DNA from: Poecilobothrus nobilitatus
Taxonomy: Eukaryota > Arthropoda > Insecta > Diptera > Dolichopodidae
Reading direction: 5' to 3'
NCBI GenBank assembly: GCA_947095535.1
Contig: OX352773.1
Coordinates: 264,019,590 to 264,083,589, forward strand
Length of the DNA stretch: 64,000 nucleotides
Every line of letters starts with the position of its first letter. Positions within the stretch are counted from its first letter, which is position 1. A program made the position numbers and the translations under genes. The notes below the pieces were generated by a model. The model saw only the letters and a program-made list of their open reading frames with translations, did no database searches and was not told the origin of the DNA. Shown here in pieces: positions 1 to 11,230 of the stretch.

Positions 1-463
1 ACATTATAAAATTGCAATAATATTTTTATTTAAATTTTGCTAAGTAACATTTTCTTAATTTTTTAAAAATTTTGCCATAATATAGTACAATTTAAGAATC
101 AGAAGTTTAGCCCATAATATAGATATATGAATAAAAATATGGGTATACATATATTAGATTTATTATATATTTATTATTTTTTATATAGGCAACAGCTATT
201 TATATGAATGAATGGACGGTAAACATAAACGAACAAAAAAAAAATTCAGAATGTTCTATAGGTTATAATTTATATTTTTAAATAGACTGTATGTATAAAT
301 TTAATATTTAAAAAAAATAAAAGAAATACTTAGCGTACGTAAATAACAGAAAACAAAAAAAAAAAAATGTAATACTGCGAAGAAAAATAAAAACGAATAG
401 GAAAAAAAGAGAACAAAAAATGTTACTTTGACTGTTTTTAAATATTTTTAAAGAAAAAAAGAA
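1..463. other. AT-rich sequence, no gene seen
   Basis: Low-complexity A/T sequence with poly-A runs. I see no coding signal, RNA gene or recognisable element. Confidence 0.6.
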
Positions 464-775
464 CTATTAAAATGTTATGATTTTAAAAGAAAAAAACATA
501 CCTCTGATATTTACGTACATAACAGATAGAAAAAAGAAATATTAAATGTTATGCTATGAAAAGAGAGAAAGGTACATCTGATATTTAGGTACATAACAGA
601 TAAAAAAAAGAATTAAAATGTTATGCTATAAAAAGAATGAAAAAACAAGGCAGTACATAAATCAAAGTTTTTAAAGAGTTGCATTTTTAAGTAGAAATTA
701 TAAAAAAATAAAGCAGTGCGTAAAACCAAAGCTTTTAAAGGAGCGCAATTTAAATTATAAAATCACAATTTTCAA
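464..775. repeat. Two adjacent short tandem repeats
   Basis: The first block (about 464-640) has three diverged units of roughly 72-75 bp. Each contains AATGTTATG, then CATCTGATATTTA or similar, then GTACATAACAGAT. The second block (about 649-775) has two units of about 64 bp that start GCAGTACATAAATC and GCAGTGCGTAAAACC and continue with a shared TTTTAAAG segment. The purine-rich units encode nothing recognisable. Confidence 0.7.
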
Positions 776-1439
776 TTAAATTTTGAATGTGTAACATTTT
801 CTTAATTTTATGCTTCTTTTATGATTTTTATTTTCTAAATCTTCAACATTATATGCACAGCCAATTTTTATTGTTTTACATAAAAGGTGCGTAAAACTTA
901 CGGTGTGAGAATTTGTAGAGAAAGCGATAGATAAAGAGACAGAATATTATTACGGATAGAGTAAAAATTTGTTTGAAAAATATAACAAAAAAAGTTTTGA
1001 AGCATTTGCTATGGCAACCATAGAAAAATATAACAAGTGTACTATATATTATAATTAGGTAAATGCATCAGATCGGTATAGTTTAGTTTCAAAATTATAA
1101 AGTTTGATACTGTATTTTTTTCGAAGCGAAAATTTTTGTTACTATTGGCAAAAATTTATTTACCATTGATTTTTAATCCAACCTTTGGTTTTTTAATCCA
1201 AAGCTTGATAAAGAAATTTACAAGAGATGAGATTTATTAAATAATCATTTTTATTACATTTTTGAAAGAAACTACTTCACAGCATCATTGAGGTTTTTCA
1301 TTATTTAAAACACTTTAGCAATAAATTTTACATTTATCAATATCTAAATATAATACATATTATAAGTATTTGAATAAATTTACTAAAATTAAATTGTTCA
1401 TAAAACTGAGGAAACTTTCACAAAAGCTATATTTTTTTA
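776..1439. other. AT-rich spacer
   Basis: No reading frame or repeat family recognised. Confidence 0.5.
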
Positions 1440-2200
1440 CTTATACCCGTCGTATGACGGGCTTTTTTACTAGTAATAATATAAAGTACGTATTTTATTA
1501 ATACAAATTATGAATAATAATGAAAACAATAAGAAAAAATTGAGAAAAATCAAATCACATTTTCGTCAATTATAAGGTAACCCTATATTATTAAGAAAAA
1601 TTATTAACACAAATAAAACTGTAATATTTGATTGAAGCTTTAATTTTTTTAAGCCCATGTGTACATGCGTTCAAAAATAGAGAATTTTCAGTTTTTGACC
1701 CCTTACAACTCCTAAACGGGGGGCGACACAAAAATATTTCCTAAAATAACTTATACTTATTTCCAAATATCTAACTTCTCTCAAAATTTCAAGCTTCTAA
1801 GTTAAACCGTTTAAAAGATATAATTTAGATTTAGATTTTTGCAAAAATTGAGTTTCACATAACGGTATATTAAAATATCGCATGGCAAAGCCACATGTTT
1901 CTTTTAAACCAGCTATCGTTTGGCGTTTCGAGATTGAAAATATGCCATATAGAACCTGTGTTATAACAATTTAAAGATAGGGCTTTTTCGAATGTTGTAG
2001 GGCTGTAGTTCCGTAACGGGTGGGGCTACAGAAAAAAGTTGTTCTACAAAATTAATTTTTTAGTTATAGTTAAAATAGTTAAAAATTTAATTGTTTTATT
2101 TCAAATGGTGTAAAAGTTTTATAACACCCAGATAGACGGACGGACGGACAGAGTGAAACTAATAAGCACATTTTTTCAAAACTTTTTGAAAATCTGCTAA
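1440..2200 (-). mobile_element. Helentron-like element, family H2, copy 1
   Basis: Non-autonomous element read on the minus strand. Its 5' head lies at about 2130-2170 and contains the complement of TTTCACTCTGTCCGTCC. The body (about 1550-2120) matches those at 26.6-27.1 kb and 63.7-64.0 kb; for example a GACCCCTTACAACTCCTAAA-like segment followed by a G-run occurs in all three. At the left end a perfect hairpin (CCCGTC-GTAT-GACGGG, 1447-1462) lies just inside an A/T tail. A 3' subterminal hairpin is typical of Helitron/Helentron elements. No Rep/helicase coding sequence is present, so it would depend on an autonomous partner. Family assignment is inference; the repetition itself is seen directly. 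Confidence 0.65.
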
Positions 2201-3365
2201 AAAAAGGTAACGAATAAAATTTCCAAAAATAAAAAAAAAATACTATTTGCGTTTAGTCTTGTATAACAAATTTTGTATTAATATGTGGTACATAAAAATT
2301 TCACACTGTTGCTCTACTTATTATAAATCTAAAGTCTACTTATCTTAAAGTACCAATTAATATTTTTTTTTATAATTTTAACCATAAAAACAAAATCAAA
2401 ATTATAAATTCAAATTAAAATTTTACTTCAAACATTATATTTTTCTTTTACTATTCCAAAATTGATGCATTAATTATTGTAAAACCTAATTTTTCACAGC
2501 AAAATCTAAAAGATAAAAATATAATATTTTCCTACTTTTGATGAAAACAGAACTAGAAAGAAAAAAAGGTTCAACCACATTTCATTTGTAATAAATTACA
2601 TAAAAATTAAAAACCAAAAAGAAGAATAAAAAAAATCAAATTTTAAAGGACCTTTTTAAAGTCTTATTAAACTTTGAATAAAATTTAAGATTTATTTTGT
2701 TGCTTTTTTTGTTTTTTTTTTTTTTTTGTATAGTGTTTTGATTTTTAATGAAAATTTTTAACAGTAGCCAAATTTTTTTTTATGATAATTAATGAATTTT
2801 GTTTTTTTTTTTATTTTTTTTTTTTTGTGTTCAATTTCTAAAGGACATGACTTTACAGCTGTCACTACAAATTAATTACTTACTTCATTTAATTTAATGT
2901 GTGGTGTTTTATTTGACAAGGAAATAACAACATTTTAAATTTATTTTTTTAATATCTTCTAAACAAAATTAATTTTTTGTTTTTTTTTTCGTCTTCCAAA
3001 ATATTCTTTAGTTTTTCTTATTATGATTTTCGCAATAAAAATTTGAAAATTTCCTGGATGTTTTGTAATTGCATTTGTCTACTTAAAAAGAAAACAAAAA
3101 AAGTCCCATTGAGGAAAAGAAAATTCTTCTAGTCTAATAAAATTATTTTTATTTTTAATTAATTGCAAAAAGGCAGCCTTTAAAATTGAAAAAAATGATG
3201 AATAAAAAAAATACATAATATAAAATCATGTCTGAAATTGTGATTTAAATTTTTTAATTTTACATTTGAATACATTAATTTTTGTATCTTAAGATTTATG
3301 ATACTGGGTAATTCGTTTTATTTTTTCTTATGATTTTTTAAAAGAATCTCCTTCAGAATCCAAAT
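2201..3365. other. AT-rich spacer with poly-T tracts
   Basis: Long T runs around 2700-2830 and 2980. No coding or structural feature recognised. Confidence 0.5.
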
Positions 3366-4352
3366 AAAATGTTCGGCGGGGGGAAATAAAGCCTAGAGCA
3401 ATAAAGCCTAATAGACCTTATTACACTTTCGAATGAGAAAGAAAGCCTAATTCGCGAAATTTCGCGATTTATACTTTATTTCTCATTCCAAAGTGAAATA
3501 AAGCCTAATTATTTTTTAAAATAATGGAATTAAAGCCTAATTGTAATTTATTATTCCAATAATAACATTTTTTAATATTTTTCTTTCATAATTTAATTCT
3601 CATATATTTCAGCTTATTTAAATAATAATATGTTTTCTGTTTTTTTTGGCACATTTTACTGTGTAAGTGCGTCAGTGTTTCTTCATAATGAAATAAGTTC
3701 GACAAGTTAAAAATTAAAAAATTTCGTTTAAATTCAAAATTCAAACTTTTTTCACTTTTTAATGTAATAATTTTGTAGAACTTAGTTCAATTATTAGAGT
3801 TGGTTGAAAAATCTGGATTGCATCTTTTTCGGAAATATGAATGCACGTAAGTATGCGGGACTCTAAAACAGAAGGGTATTATATAGTTGGTTACAAAACC
3901 AGGATTACAGCTTTTTCTAGAATATTTATAAATAATTTGGAAAAAGCTGATTTAACTTTGATTTTGAAGCCAACTCTAAAATCTCTCCTAATTACAAAGA
4001 ATTTTTGAAGTCATGGTAGCAGAGATAGCAGTTCCAATTCCTTAAAGGGAAGTGTGAAGGGAGTTTTAAAGGGATCTGCTAAGAGAGAGGCGAAGAGTGG
4101 CTCAAAAGGAAGGGCGCGAAGGTAGTGGCTCGAAAGACAGGGCTGACCAGAATATAAAAAATTGTTTGAAACCTGTTAAAAATATTCAGATTTTGCAGTC
4201 AGCTACAAATTTGTAATTGGAATAATATAATAATAATATAATATTTATAAAGTGAAATTTTACGAATTAGGTCTTTTTTCTCAACTCAAATGTGAAATAA
4301 GGCCTATAAGGTCTAATTGCTCTAGGCTTTATTTCTTTCCGCCAAAATATGC
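3366..4352. mobile_element. Long-TIR DNA transposon (MULE-type MITE candidate)
   Basis: A 969-bp element (3375-4343) with inverted termini of about 78 bp. Both ends read GGCGG, three variable bases, then GAAATAAAGCCTAGAGCAAT inward, and both arms continue to CCTAATTCG. It is flanked by AAAATGTTC (3366-3374) and AAAATATGC (4344-4352), a 9-bp near-duplication matching at 7 of 9 positions. Long TIRs with 9-bp target duplications are characteristic of Mutator-like elements. The interior encodes no transposase. It holds AAAGCCTAATT repeats, a diverged R-unit (about 3776-3990) and an unusually GC-rich, purine-rich stretch (about 4012-4145). MULE transposase relics at 33.1-33.9 kb show that the superfamily was present in this genome. 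Confidence 0.8.
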
Positions 4353-6594
4353 ATATATGAATAGGCCATTTTTAGGAAACATAAGATCCTAATTTATTTT
4401 AATTAAAATATAATTTTGTTTAGCTAACATAAAACAGACACATATCTAGCACGGTTACTTAAATTTGATCTAAAGGAAACAAAGATATAGTATCTAGCTC
4501 TCTTAAAATTTACTTTTAAATTTGGAATCTTTTCCGATACTTCTTTAAATTTTCTTTAATGATTATTGCAACAATTTAATTATAAATAGTTATTTTAGAT
4601 TTTATAGATTTTTCCGTCACTTACAATAACCATAGCTTCTGTCAGACCTACTGCTTTTAAGAAATTAAAGATCTGTAGAGGGCTTATTGCTGATATTTCA
4701 TATCCGCCAATGTAAAATGCTTCTCATGCTTCTCAAAATATTTTAAAGCCTTCTTTAAAATTATATTAATAAATTTTTTTTTGTCTGAATAACCCTGTAT
4801 TTTGATGATATTTTTCAAAATTAATCAAAGAATACAATTTAAAATATTTTTCTGTCATCAAATGTCCTTAAAATCTTATAAGATGGCTTGTAATAATATA
4901 AAATTAATTTTTGAAATTATCCTTAGCACTCATAATATTAATTTTTCAATTTTAGGAAAGTGTAAATTCTTTTAGTGCCATATTTTTTCTTAATATTTTA
5001 TTTTGGCTTTGTTTGTATGTTTTAATGAGGAATATTTTAATAGAAAATAAATATCCTTATAAATATCCTTAAAAATTTTTTTTTTAAATATAATAATACG
5101 ATGGGAGTATTAACACTTAAAATTCGATTTAATAGTCCCACACACATATATATAATCTAATTTACAAATCTAATTGTGTTTTTTTGTTTAAGGATTTTAA
5201 GGATATTATTGAAGAATAAAATAAAATTAAAGGGATATTTTATTTATTGGTTTTTTTTTTTTTTTCATTTTCATTTTATAATTTTGATATCTTTTCTGAT
5301 AATTTATGTCTAAATAATTGGTTAATAAAAGCATCTTTAAGATGAAATTATTACGTATTAACATATCAATAAAATAAAAAAAGGAAAAAAAAAACAAGAA
5401 AATTTGCGGGCCATAATTAAAAATAAATTTATGGGCTCAACGAAATGGGTAATAAAGTCTTAAAGAAATCGAAAGAATTAAAAAGTGTTTTCTTAAATAA
5501 AAACAAAAATGTTGTTTTTTTTTTTGTTTCTGTATATGTAATATAACTACAAGGATTATTTAGAATAGGGAATAAAAGCATTAAAATGTATTCATTTTTT
5601 GTTTTTATGTAAGTAAATTTTGTTTTTTTCGTAAATTGAATTTGTTATTTTAGCTAAATGCTTTTAGAATATTTATTCTTTTTTTATTTAGGAAAAGGAA
5701 AGTAATACAATAATGGAAGTAAAGAAATTAAAATAAGAGGAGGGAAGAAAATGCAGATAACACAACTAAAATTAAAGCTAAAAACAAAATTTTTTTCAAA
5801 CTTAACAAAAAAATTCAGAAAATTTTAAAACAAAAAAGAGTTTTACAGAATTATTTGAAAAGATTAAAATTGGTGTAAGTAAAATAAACTCAAATTCGGA
5901 AACAAAATTAAACTGATTCAGCTCTTGATGCCTTTTAAGATTTAAAACTAACACAGATAAAATTGGACGAAAAATAATATTAATTTTTTACTTTCACTTA
6001 TTTTTAAATCTGTTTTTAATATTATTTGTTATAATATAATTTTCATTGTGATGATATGAAACACTCGTAAGTCATTCAATAATGCATTCCAAACAATGCA
6101 GTTAAAACTCCAGTTAATTTTTGATGACCCTTAAACTGTTTACCTTATTAGGAATGTTTAATCTCCAAATCTACAGAGTGGAGCTTTACAATTTACCGTT
6201 ATTTAATTACTAATTTTATTATGTGGAGAAAATTGCGAAACTATTTTTTAATTTTAGATCTTCGGGTCTGTATTAGATAACAGTAATGAAATCATTACTG
6301 ATCATGATGATGATAAAGATATAAAATATTTGAAAAATTTTAAGTTCTGATATTAACTAGTTTACTATAGACTAGATATTTAATTGGTTTTATAAAATGA
6401 ATTAAGTATACACTACAATATCTTATTTATTTATTACGATGGTTTACTTTGCAATGTGGCAATGAATAGATTCATATATTTTTATGCATACCTAGGTTTT
6501 TTCAATATTATTTAAATGAATAATAATTTATTATGTTAATGTTGTTTGGTAGATAAACTGTTATATTCTTTTATAACACTCCGAAATACTGACA
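4353..6594. other. AT-rich spacer
   Basis: No gene seen. An ACCCTGTA motif at about 4791-4798 resembles a solo TIR end of a common insect MITE type, but no partner end was found. Confidence 0.5.
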
Positions 6595-6645
6595 CCAAAC
6601 CCCGCATATTGTAGCTGATATAACCCCGCATATTGTAGCTGGCAG
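6595..6645. repeat. Short tandem duplication
   Basis: A unit of about 23-24 bp containing CCCCGCATATTGTAGCTG occurs twice in direct succession. Confidence 0.8.
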
Positions 6646-7029
6646 TTATTTTTTAATGTGATGAGCACATCAAGTGTAGCAAGAATGCGAATTTCATCTA
6701 TTAATTGCTAGTTGATATTAGACTTGATGTTGTTTGTAATAACTATAGATGTGCAGCGTTTGTCTATAAGTAGTTAGATCTTCAATTTTAAGAATTTCAT
6801 AACGTTTATGTATTGACTTTGTTGAAGAACTTACGAATTGTCAATTAATAAAGATTTTTTATAGCTTTTTATAGGTCCGCTGTAAGACGACGTTCATCTA
6901 TTTTGAATTTTGTGTAGATTTTTTTTTTGTTTTTGATTATATTCCTTCGTATTCTGATAACAGTGATAACATATGAAATTATGCTATGGAAGCGACTATA
7001 TAATATTCAGATCTTTTTAGACTATGTGT

Positions 7030-7172
7030 AAGTTTTTTTTTTATTTTTTTTTAGTAATAAATTCAATTGTTTTCAATCAAAAACCCTTACGAACTGTGCA
7101 AGATTTGAACGGGCACTCGCTCAGTTATTAAATCACATGCTTAGCCACTTGACCTCCGAGATCCTCCAAATC
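7030..7172 (-). mobile_element. tRNA-derived SINE-like copy with A-rich tail
   Basis: On the minus strand the sequence has a tRNA-like head with an A-box-like segment (GGTCAAGTGGCTAAGC) and a B-box-like segment (GTTCAAATC) about 30 bp further on. This is followed by a short body and an A-rich tail (complement of the T run at 7029-7051). The A-box/B-box spacing fits an internal pol III promoter. It differs in sequence from the three-copy SINE family at 10.6, 20.4 and 45.9 kb. It could also be a decayed tRNA gene, but the A tail favours a retroposed SINE. Confidence 0.6.
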
Positions 7173-9190
7173 ACTAGACTATAATGTTATGAATGATGAT
7201 GTCTATCGTGAAAGTCAAATAAATTGCATATTTATAGGAGGATTTTTTATATTTAATATTAAGGCTTAAACTTTTTAAAAATGGCATAATATGAATAATG
7301 AGAACAGTGTAATTTCAAAATACACAAATATGAATAATGAGTGTTTTGGTTTTATGTTTTTATAATTTTTAATGTTTGAAAGAATTTTTTACGAGTTTTC
7401 TTTCCCTTTTTATATTCTTCATCTTGTATTTTCTTGTTCAAGGAATTTTAAATTACGTATTTTTTTTTTTTTTTTTTCAAGGACATGTGTTCCATTTAAT
7501 GAGATATTCATTTGTATGCAGGTTTTGTTAAACAATATCTATCATAAAAAAAAAAAGATGCGAATTTTATGGTTTTTATGTTTCATTACTGTTTAATGGA
7601 CTTGTATAATTATTTGTTTGTGTCATATTATTTTCGTGTTTTCTTTTATTCATCATAATATCTTAGACTTCAACTGTTTTCAAAAATAAACAATTTTAAA
7701 TCATAAAAATGTTGAATAATTCATTTTCTTGTATTCCATAATAAAATTAAATATGTACAATTTTTGAAAAGAAATTAAAAATTAATTTTAAACGGTTTTC
7801 ATATTAAGTATTCTAAGAACGTAATAATTCTTTTGTTTTCTTATTTTTTTGTTTTGTGTGTATTTTAAAGAAGCCTTTGGTTTCAGAAGAAATTATTTAT
7901 TAATATAAAATTCAATTTTTATGATAAAGTCCTTTTTAAAATTCGAATTCAACATTTTGCTTTTTCCACACCATTAAATTATTCTCGAAATAATGAATAT
8001 TTAACAATATTTTATACAAATGGTATCCCATTGAATATGATGATCGATTTAAAAAAAAAAATGTAATATTAAAATTTAGAGAATTGTATTGTTACAAAAT
8101 AAAATTTTTCTTAGGAATTGACTAGTTAAACTATTTTACTAGATTAGGGAAATATAGAAAAGAAAACGTTTTACTTAATTTGTCATTGCCTAACACATAT
8201 CATGTATATAAATTATTATATCTTCATTAGGTTATCACTATTATGACTATTATGTACATAGATAATCTCAAAATGAACAACACTGCTATATGCCCCGGTA
8301 TAGATCCTTATGAGAAGATGAATTTTTTGAATAGGGAGCCTCTAAGCTGAGGCTCTTCCATTTTAAAACTATTTGAACATGAATGATATCTTCATATTTT
8401 TGATCTGAAAAATCTGTAAAATTCATTCGAAAGCTGAAGAAATCTCCCTTTAAAAAAGTATATATTCATCTTTTGCTATCTTTTACTAATAATACCGATT
8501 TCTAAATTTATAAAACGTACAAATAAATAATGTAAGATAATCAAAATGAAAAATGAAAAAATAATGTATGTGCTTTTTTTAACATTATAAAATCTTAGAA
8601 TACATATCAATATTAAATTAAAAATAATGTTAAATTTTTTAAAAATTAAAAAAATGATTACAAAATAATTCTTTTATGCAAAATTTTTAAATTAATCAAA
8701 TTCTGTCATATTATAAATTGTATATTTTATTATAAAGATGCATTTTCTTTTTGCTTAAATTGCACAAAAAACTTTTATTTATTAATTAATCTATATTTTC
8801 TTTTAAATTTATTTTAAACTTTAAATTAATTAAAAAATAAATAAATTAAATTAATATAATGTCTAAATACATCAATCTATATGAATAGAGATAGAAAATT
8901 CAGAAGATTATCTTTTGTATTTATTGAAAAATTTTAAGGATCAAAGAAAATGTTTTTTGCATTGATAAATTGATGAGAAAAAGTAAATTAGGTTAATTCA
9001 AAAGAATGGATGTAGACATTCTTTTATATAAAATAATAATAAATTGAAAAAAATGAATAAAATAAACAAAAAAAAAAAAAATTTTTTTTCATCAATTTCT
9101 GCATTTACCTATCTGACATAAAATATAAATGATCTTTATAGTCCTTAAATGAAAACCTGCATTTAATTTGCTCTTTAATACTTTTTAAAT
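7173..9190. other. AT-rich spacer
   Basis: No gene recognised. The 74-codon frame at 7372-7596 is dominated by Phe, Ile and Lys from T and A runs and is judged spurious. A perfect 7-bp-arm hairpin (GAGCCTC-TAAGCT-GAGGCTC) lies at about 8337-8356. Confidence 0.5.
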
Positions 9191-9425
9191 GTTTTGGTTT
9201 TTCTTTGTCCTTTTACTATAATAATCCAGTGGTAGTATTTTTCCTTCTCTATATCCTGGTTCAACAATAACTTGCTCTTAGAGAATATTACTGGCCCAAA
9301 ATTGGACTTCTTTATTAGTCTTTAAATTTGATCTCGTTCCATCTATTTTGTCATTGTGTACTATTTCGGCTTTAATACTAATTTTAGGCAAACTCTATAA
9401 ATACCATCATCTAGGATCTGTAACA
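9191..9425 (-). pseudogene. Decayed reading frame of unknown identity
   Basis: On the minus strand one frame runs for about 75 codons with only three stops, no frameshift and an ordinary protein composition. It includes the segment KEVQFWASNIL, a stop, then EQVIVEPGYREGKILPLDYY. This is unlike the Phe/Ile/Lys-rich chance frames elsewhere in the window. I do not recognise the family; given the surroundings a mobile-element relic is likeliest. No start codon, splice sites or neighbours support a live gene. Confidence 0.3.
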
Positions 9426-9879
9426 TAATAATGTATTTTATTATGAAATCGAATAAAGAAGAATTATTTTGAATTTAGAACTTCAATATATTATCATTTT
9501 GCAGTAAATATTTTGCAAAATTAAATTTTTTAATTAAAAATTGCATAAAACAAAAAGTCATTTACTAAAAAGTCATTATTTGGCTCCAAAAACTTTTAAA
9601 AACATTCCATATTGATTATTGTATTTAATTAAAAAAATACTCAGATATTCATTAGTTGATTCAACAGAAAAAAAAAATTTTCTATTGAATTAAATTTGAA
9701 ATAATTCAAATAAACAAGGTGTACAAAAAATAAATAATTATAACGAAATTGTCCTCTGCTTAGCTTTTCAATATACCTACTAAAATAATAATAAAATAAT
9801 ACATAACTAACTTACATAATATTATGTCGTGACTAGCATATGAGTTGCAAAATATAATGTTTAAAATAAGTTTCGACTT

Positions 9880-10505
9880 TACTTTAATTTAGATTTCGCG
9901 TCCGATCCTTTTCAAACTTTGCACACACACATGTTTACCCTCGTCCGAGAACAATTCATTTAAATAAGAAAAATATTTTTTTAAATACGTTTTAATGCAT
10001 GGCTTTATATGATAATATCCTTATATAATAATATGATAATTTTTTTGGTGTCCATTTCAGAAATATTCTTCTAGTACGAGTATCCTTAAAATTCCTTCTT
10101 CCAGAAAAATGGATTGGTCCATTTTAGAAAGGGCAAAAACATCACATTTTTTTAGAGTTTTAAAAAAAATCGCGGTATTCAGTCCTTATATTTTCAAATT
10201 ATTTCTATATATGTACAATTTCTAAAAAAGGTACATATTTTTTAGAACGAAATCTTGTGTGCTTTCAGATAACTATAAAATGGTGTCAATATACCTTTAT
10301 CAATCAATATACCTTTATCATGTCAATATTGTTATGGAGATATGATAAAAAAAATCAAAAAGTAAAATTAAACTTTGCAGGGCTATTTGACCTCCTTATA
10401 ATGTCATCGTCAAATCCGGACCACGGCAAAACATGTTTATTCGTGTCCAAGCTTATTTGTGAAAAGTTTAAAAAGAATTGGACGCGGAAGCTAAACTACA
10501 TTAAT
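9880..10505. mobile_element. TIR element of about 0.6 kb (MITE candidate)
   Basis: The left end contains GCGTCCGATCCTTTTCAAAC and the right end, read inward on the other strand, contains GCGTCCAATTCTTTTTAAAC. Similarity extends further in both directions, to CATGTTTACCCTCGTCC on the left and CATGTTTTGCCGTGGTCC on the right, giving diverged TIRs of at least 60 bp. Exact ends and target duplication are uncertain: TTAATTTA occurs beside both ends but may be inside the TIR. A 101-codon frame at 10257-10562 runs through the right TIR and is not a gene. Superfamily not assigned. Confidence 0.7.
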
Positions 10506-10567
10506 TTATACTTATCTGAAAGCTCTCCTGATGATGCTTTTGAAATAAGATTCTTAAAATAATATGA

Positions 10568-10760
10568 GGCCTCGGTGGCCTAGTGGGTAAAAGCGTATAA
10601 AATAGGCTGCAAACACTGAGGGTGAGTGGGTTCGAATCCCACAAACTCCATAAGAATATTTCCCTCTTACGACATTTATAGCCACGCCTGAACAGAAAAG
10701 GCTGTGTAATTTCCTGTCCACATTTATGTGGCAGAGAAATGCATAAAAAAAAAAAATTAA
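10568..10760 (+). mobile_element. tRNA-derived SINE, copy 1
   Basis: The tRNA-like head has an A box (TGGCCTAGTGGG) and a B box (GGTTCGAATCC). A tRNA-unrelated body follows, containing CCTGAACAG, TTTCCTGTCC and GGCAGAGAAATGCAT, and then a poly-A run. Two other copies in the window (20299-20490 minus, 45868-46053 plus) share head, body and tail. Full length is about 190 bp. The internal pol III promoter is visible, and mobilisation would rely on a LINE reverse transcriptase. Confidence 0.92.
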
Positions 10761-10848
10761 TATATTTGAAATACCTTTTCTGAAACCTTCTCAAGGTACT
10801 TCTTCTCATAAAGGTACTGTTTTTTCTAACAGACATATTTTCATAAAC

Positions 10849-11230
10849 GATATTTTTTGTTTTTTTTCTAAGGGAGGTCTGAATCTTCCAAACACACCAA
10901 GAATTTCCCTCTTGGTAGTGTCAGATTTTTACTGACTTAATCCACCTCCCGCTTTAGCCAAGATAATGGGATGAAACCACTACCTGCGAACGCAGTATAT
11001 TGGCTAGGGAGTAAGGATAGGAAAGGTTAGGAAATGGATACGGAAACATTGAATTATTACTATTTGCTACAGTTACAACATGTAGTAGTATATAACACCT
11101 TACTACATGAGGTAATTATTGAAGGCAACCCCCACTGTTACTGTAGGGGCTGTTATTATTGGTATTAGTATTCTTATTAATATTATTTTTACAGAGTCAG
11201 GGCCATCAGTGGATAATTAATAAAGATTTC
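10849..11230 (-). mobile_element. Non-LTR retrotransposon 3' end (minus), copy 1
   Basis: Closely related to 52796-53265: both share CTTGGTAGT-TCAGATT, AATGG-ATGAAA, CTGCGAACGCA and the paired TGTAGTAG...CATGAGGTAAT segments. The T-rich left end corresponds to a poly-A tail on the minus strand, so this is a 5'-truncated LINE whose 3' UTR is retained. The part nearest the tail also resembles, in reverse complement, the 3' UTR of the LINE at 57.4-57.6 kb (CACCAAGAG, GGTAGTGT, CCACC), suggesting related families. No coding sequence is left. Confidence 0.65.

Noticed and set aside
10257..10562. 101-codon frame
   Set aside because: It crosses the right terminal inverted repeat of the 9.9-10.5 kb element, and its antisense partner (10501-10836) reads through SINE copy 1.
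10568..10760. Functional tRNA gene
   Set aside because: Three copies share a non-tRNA body and poly-A tail, which defines a SINE.
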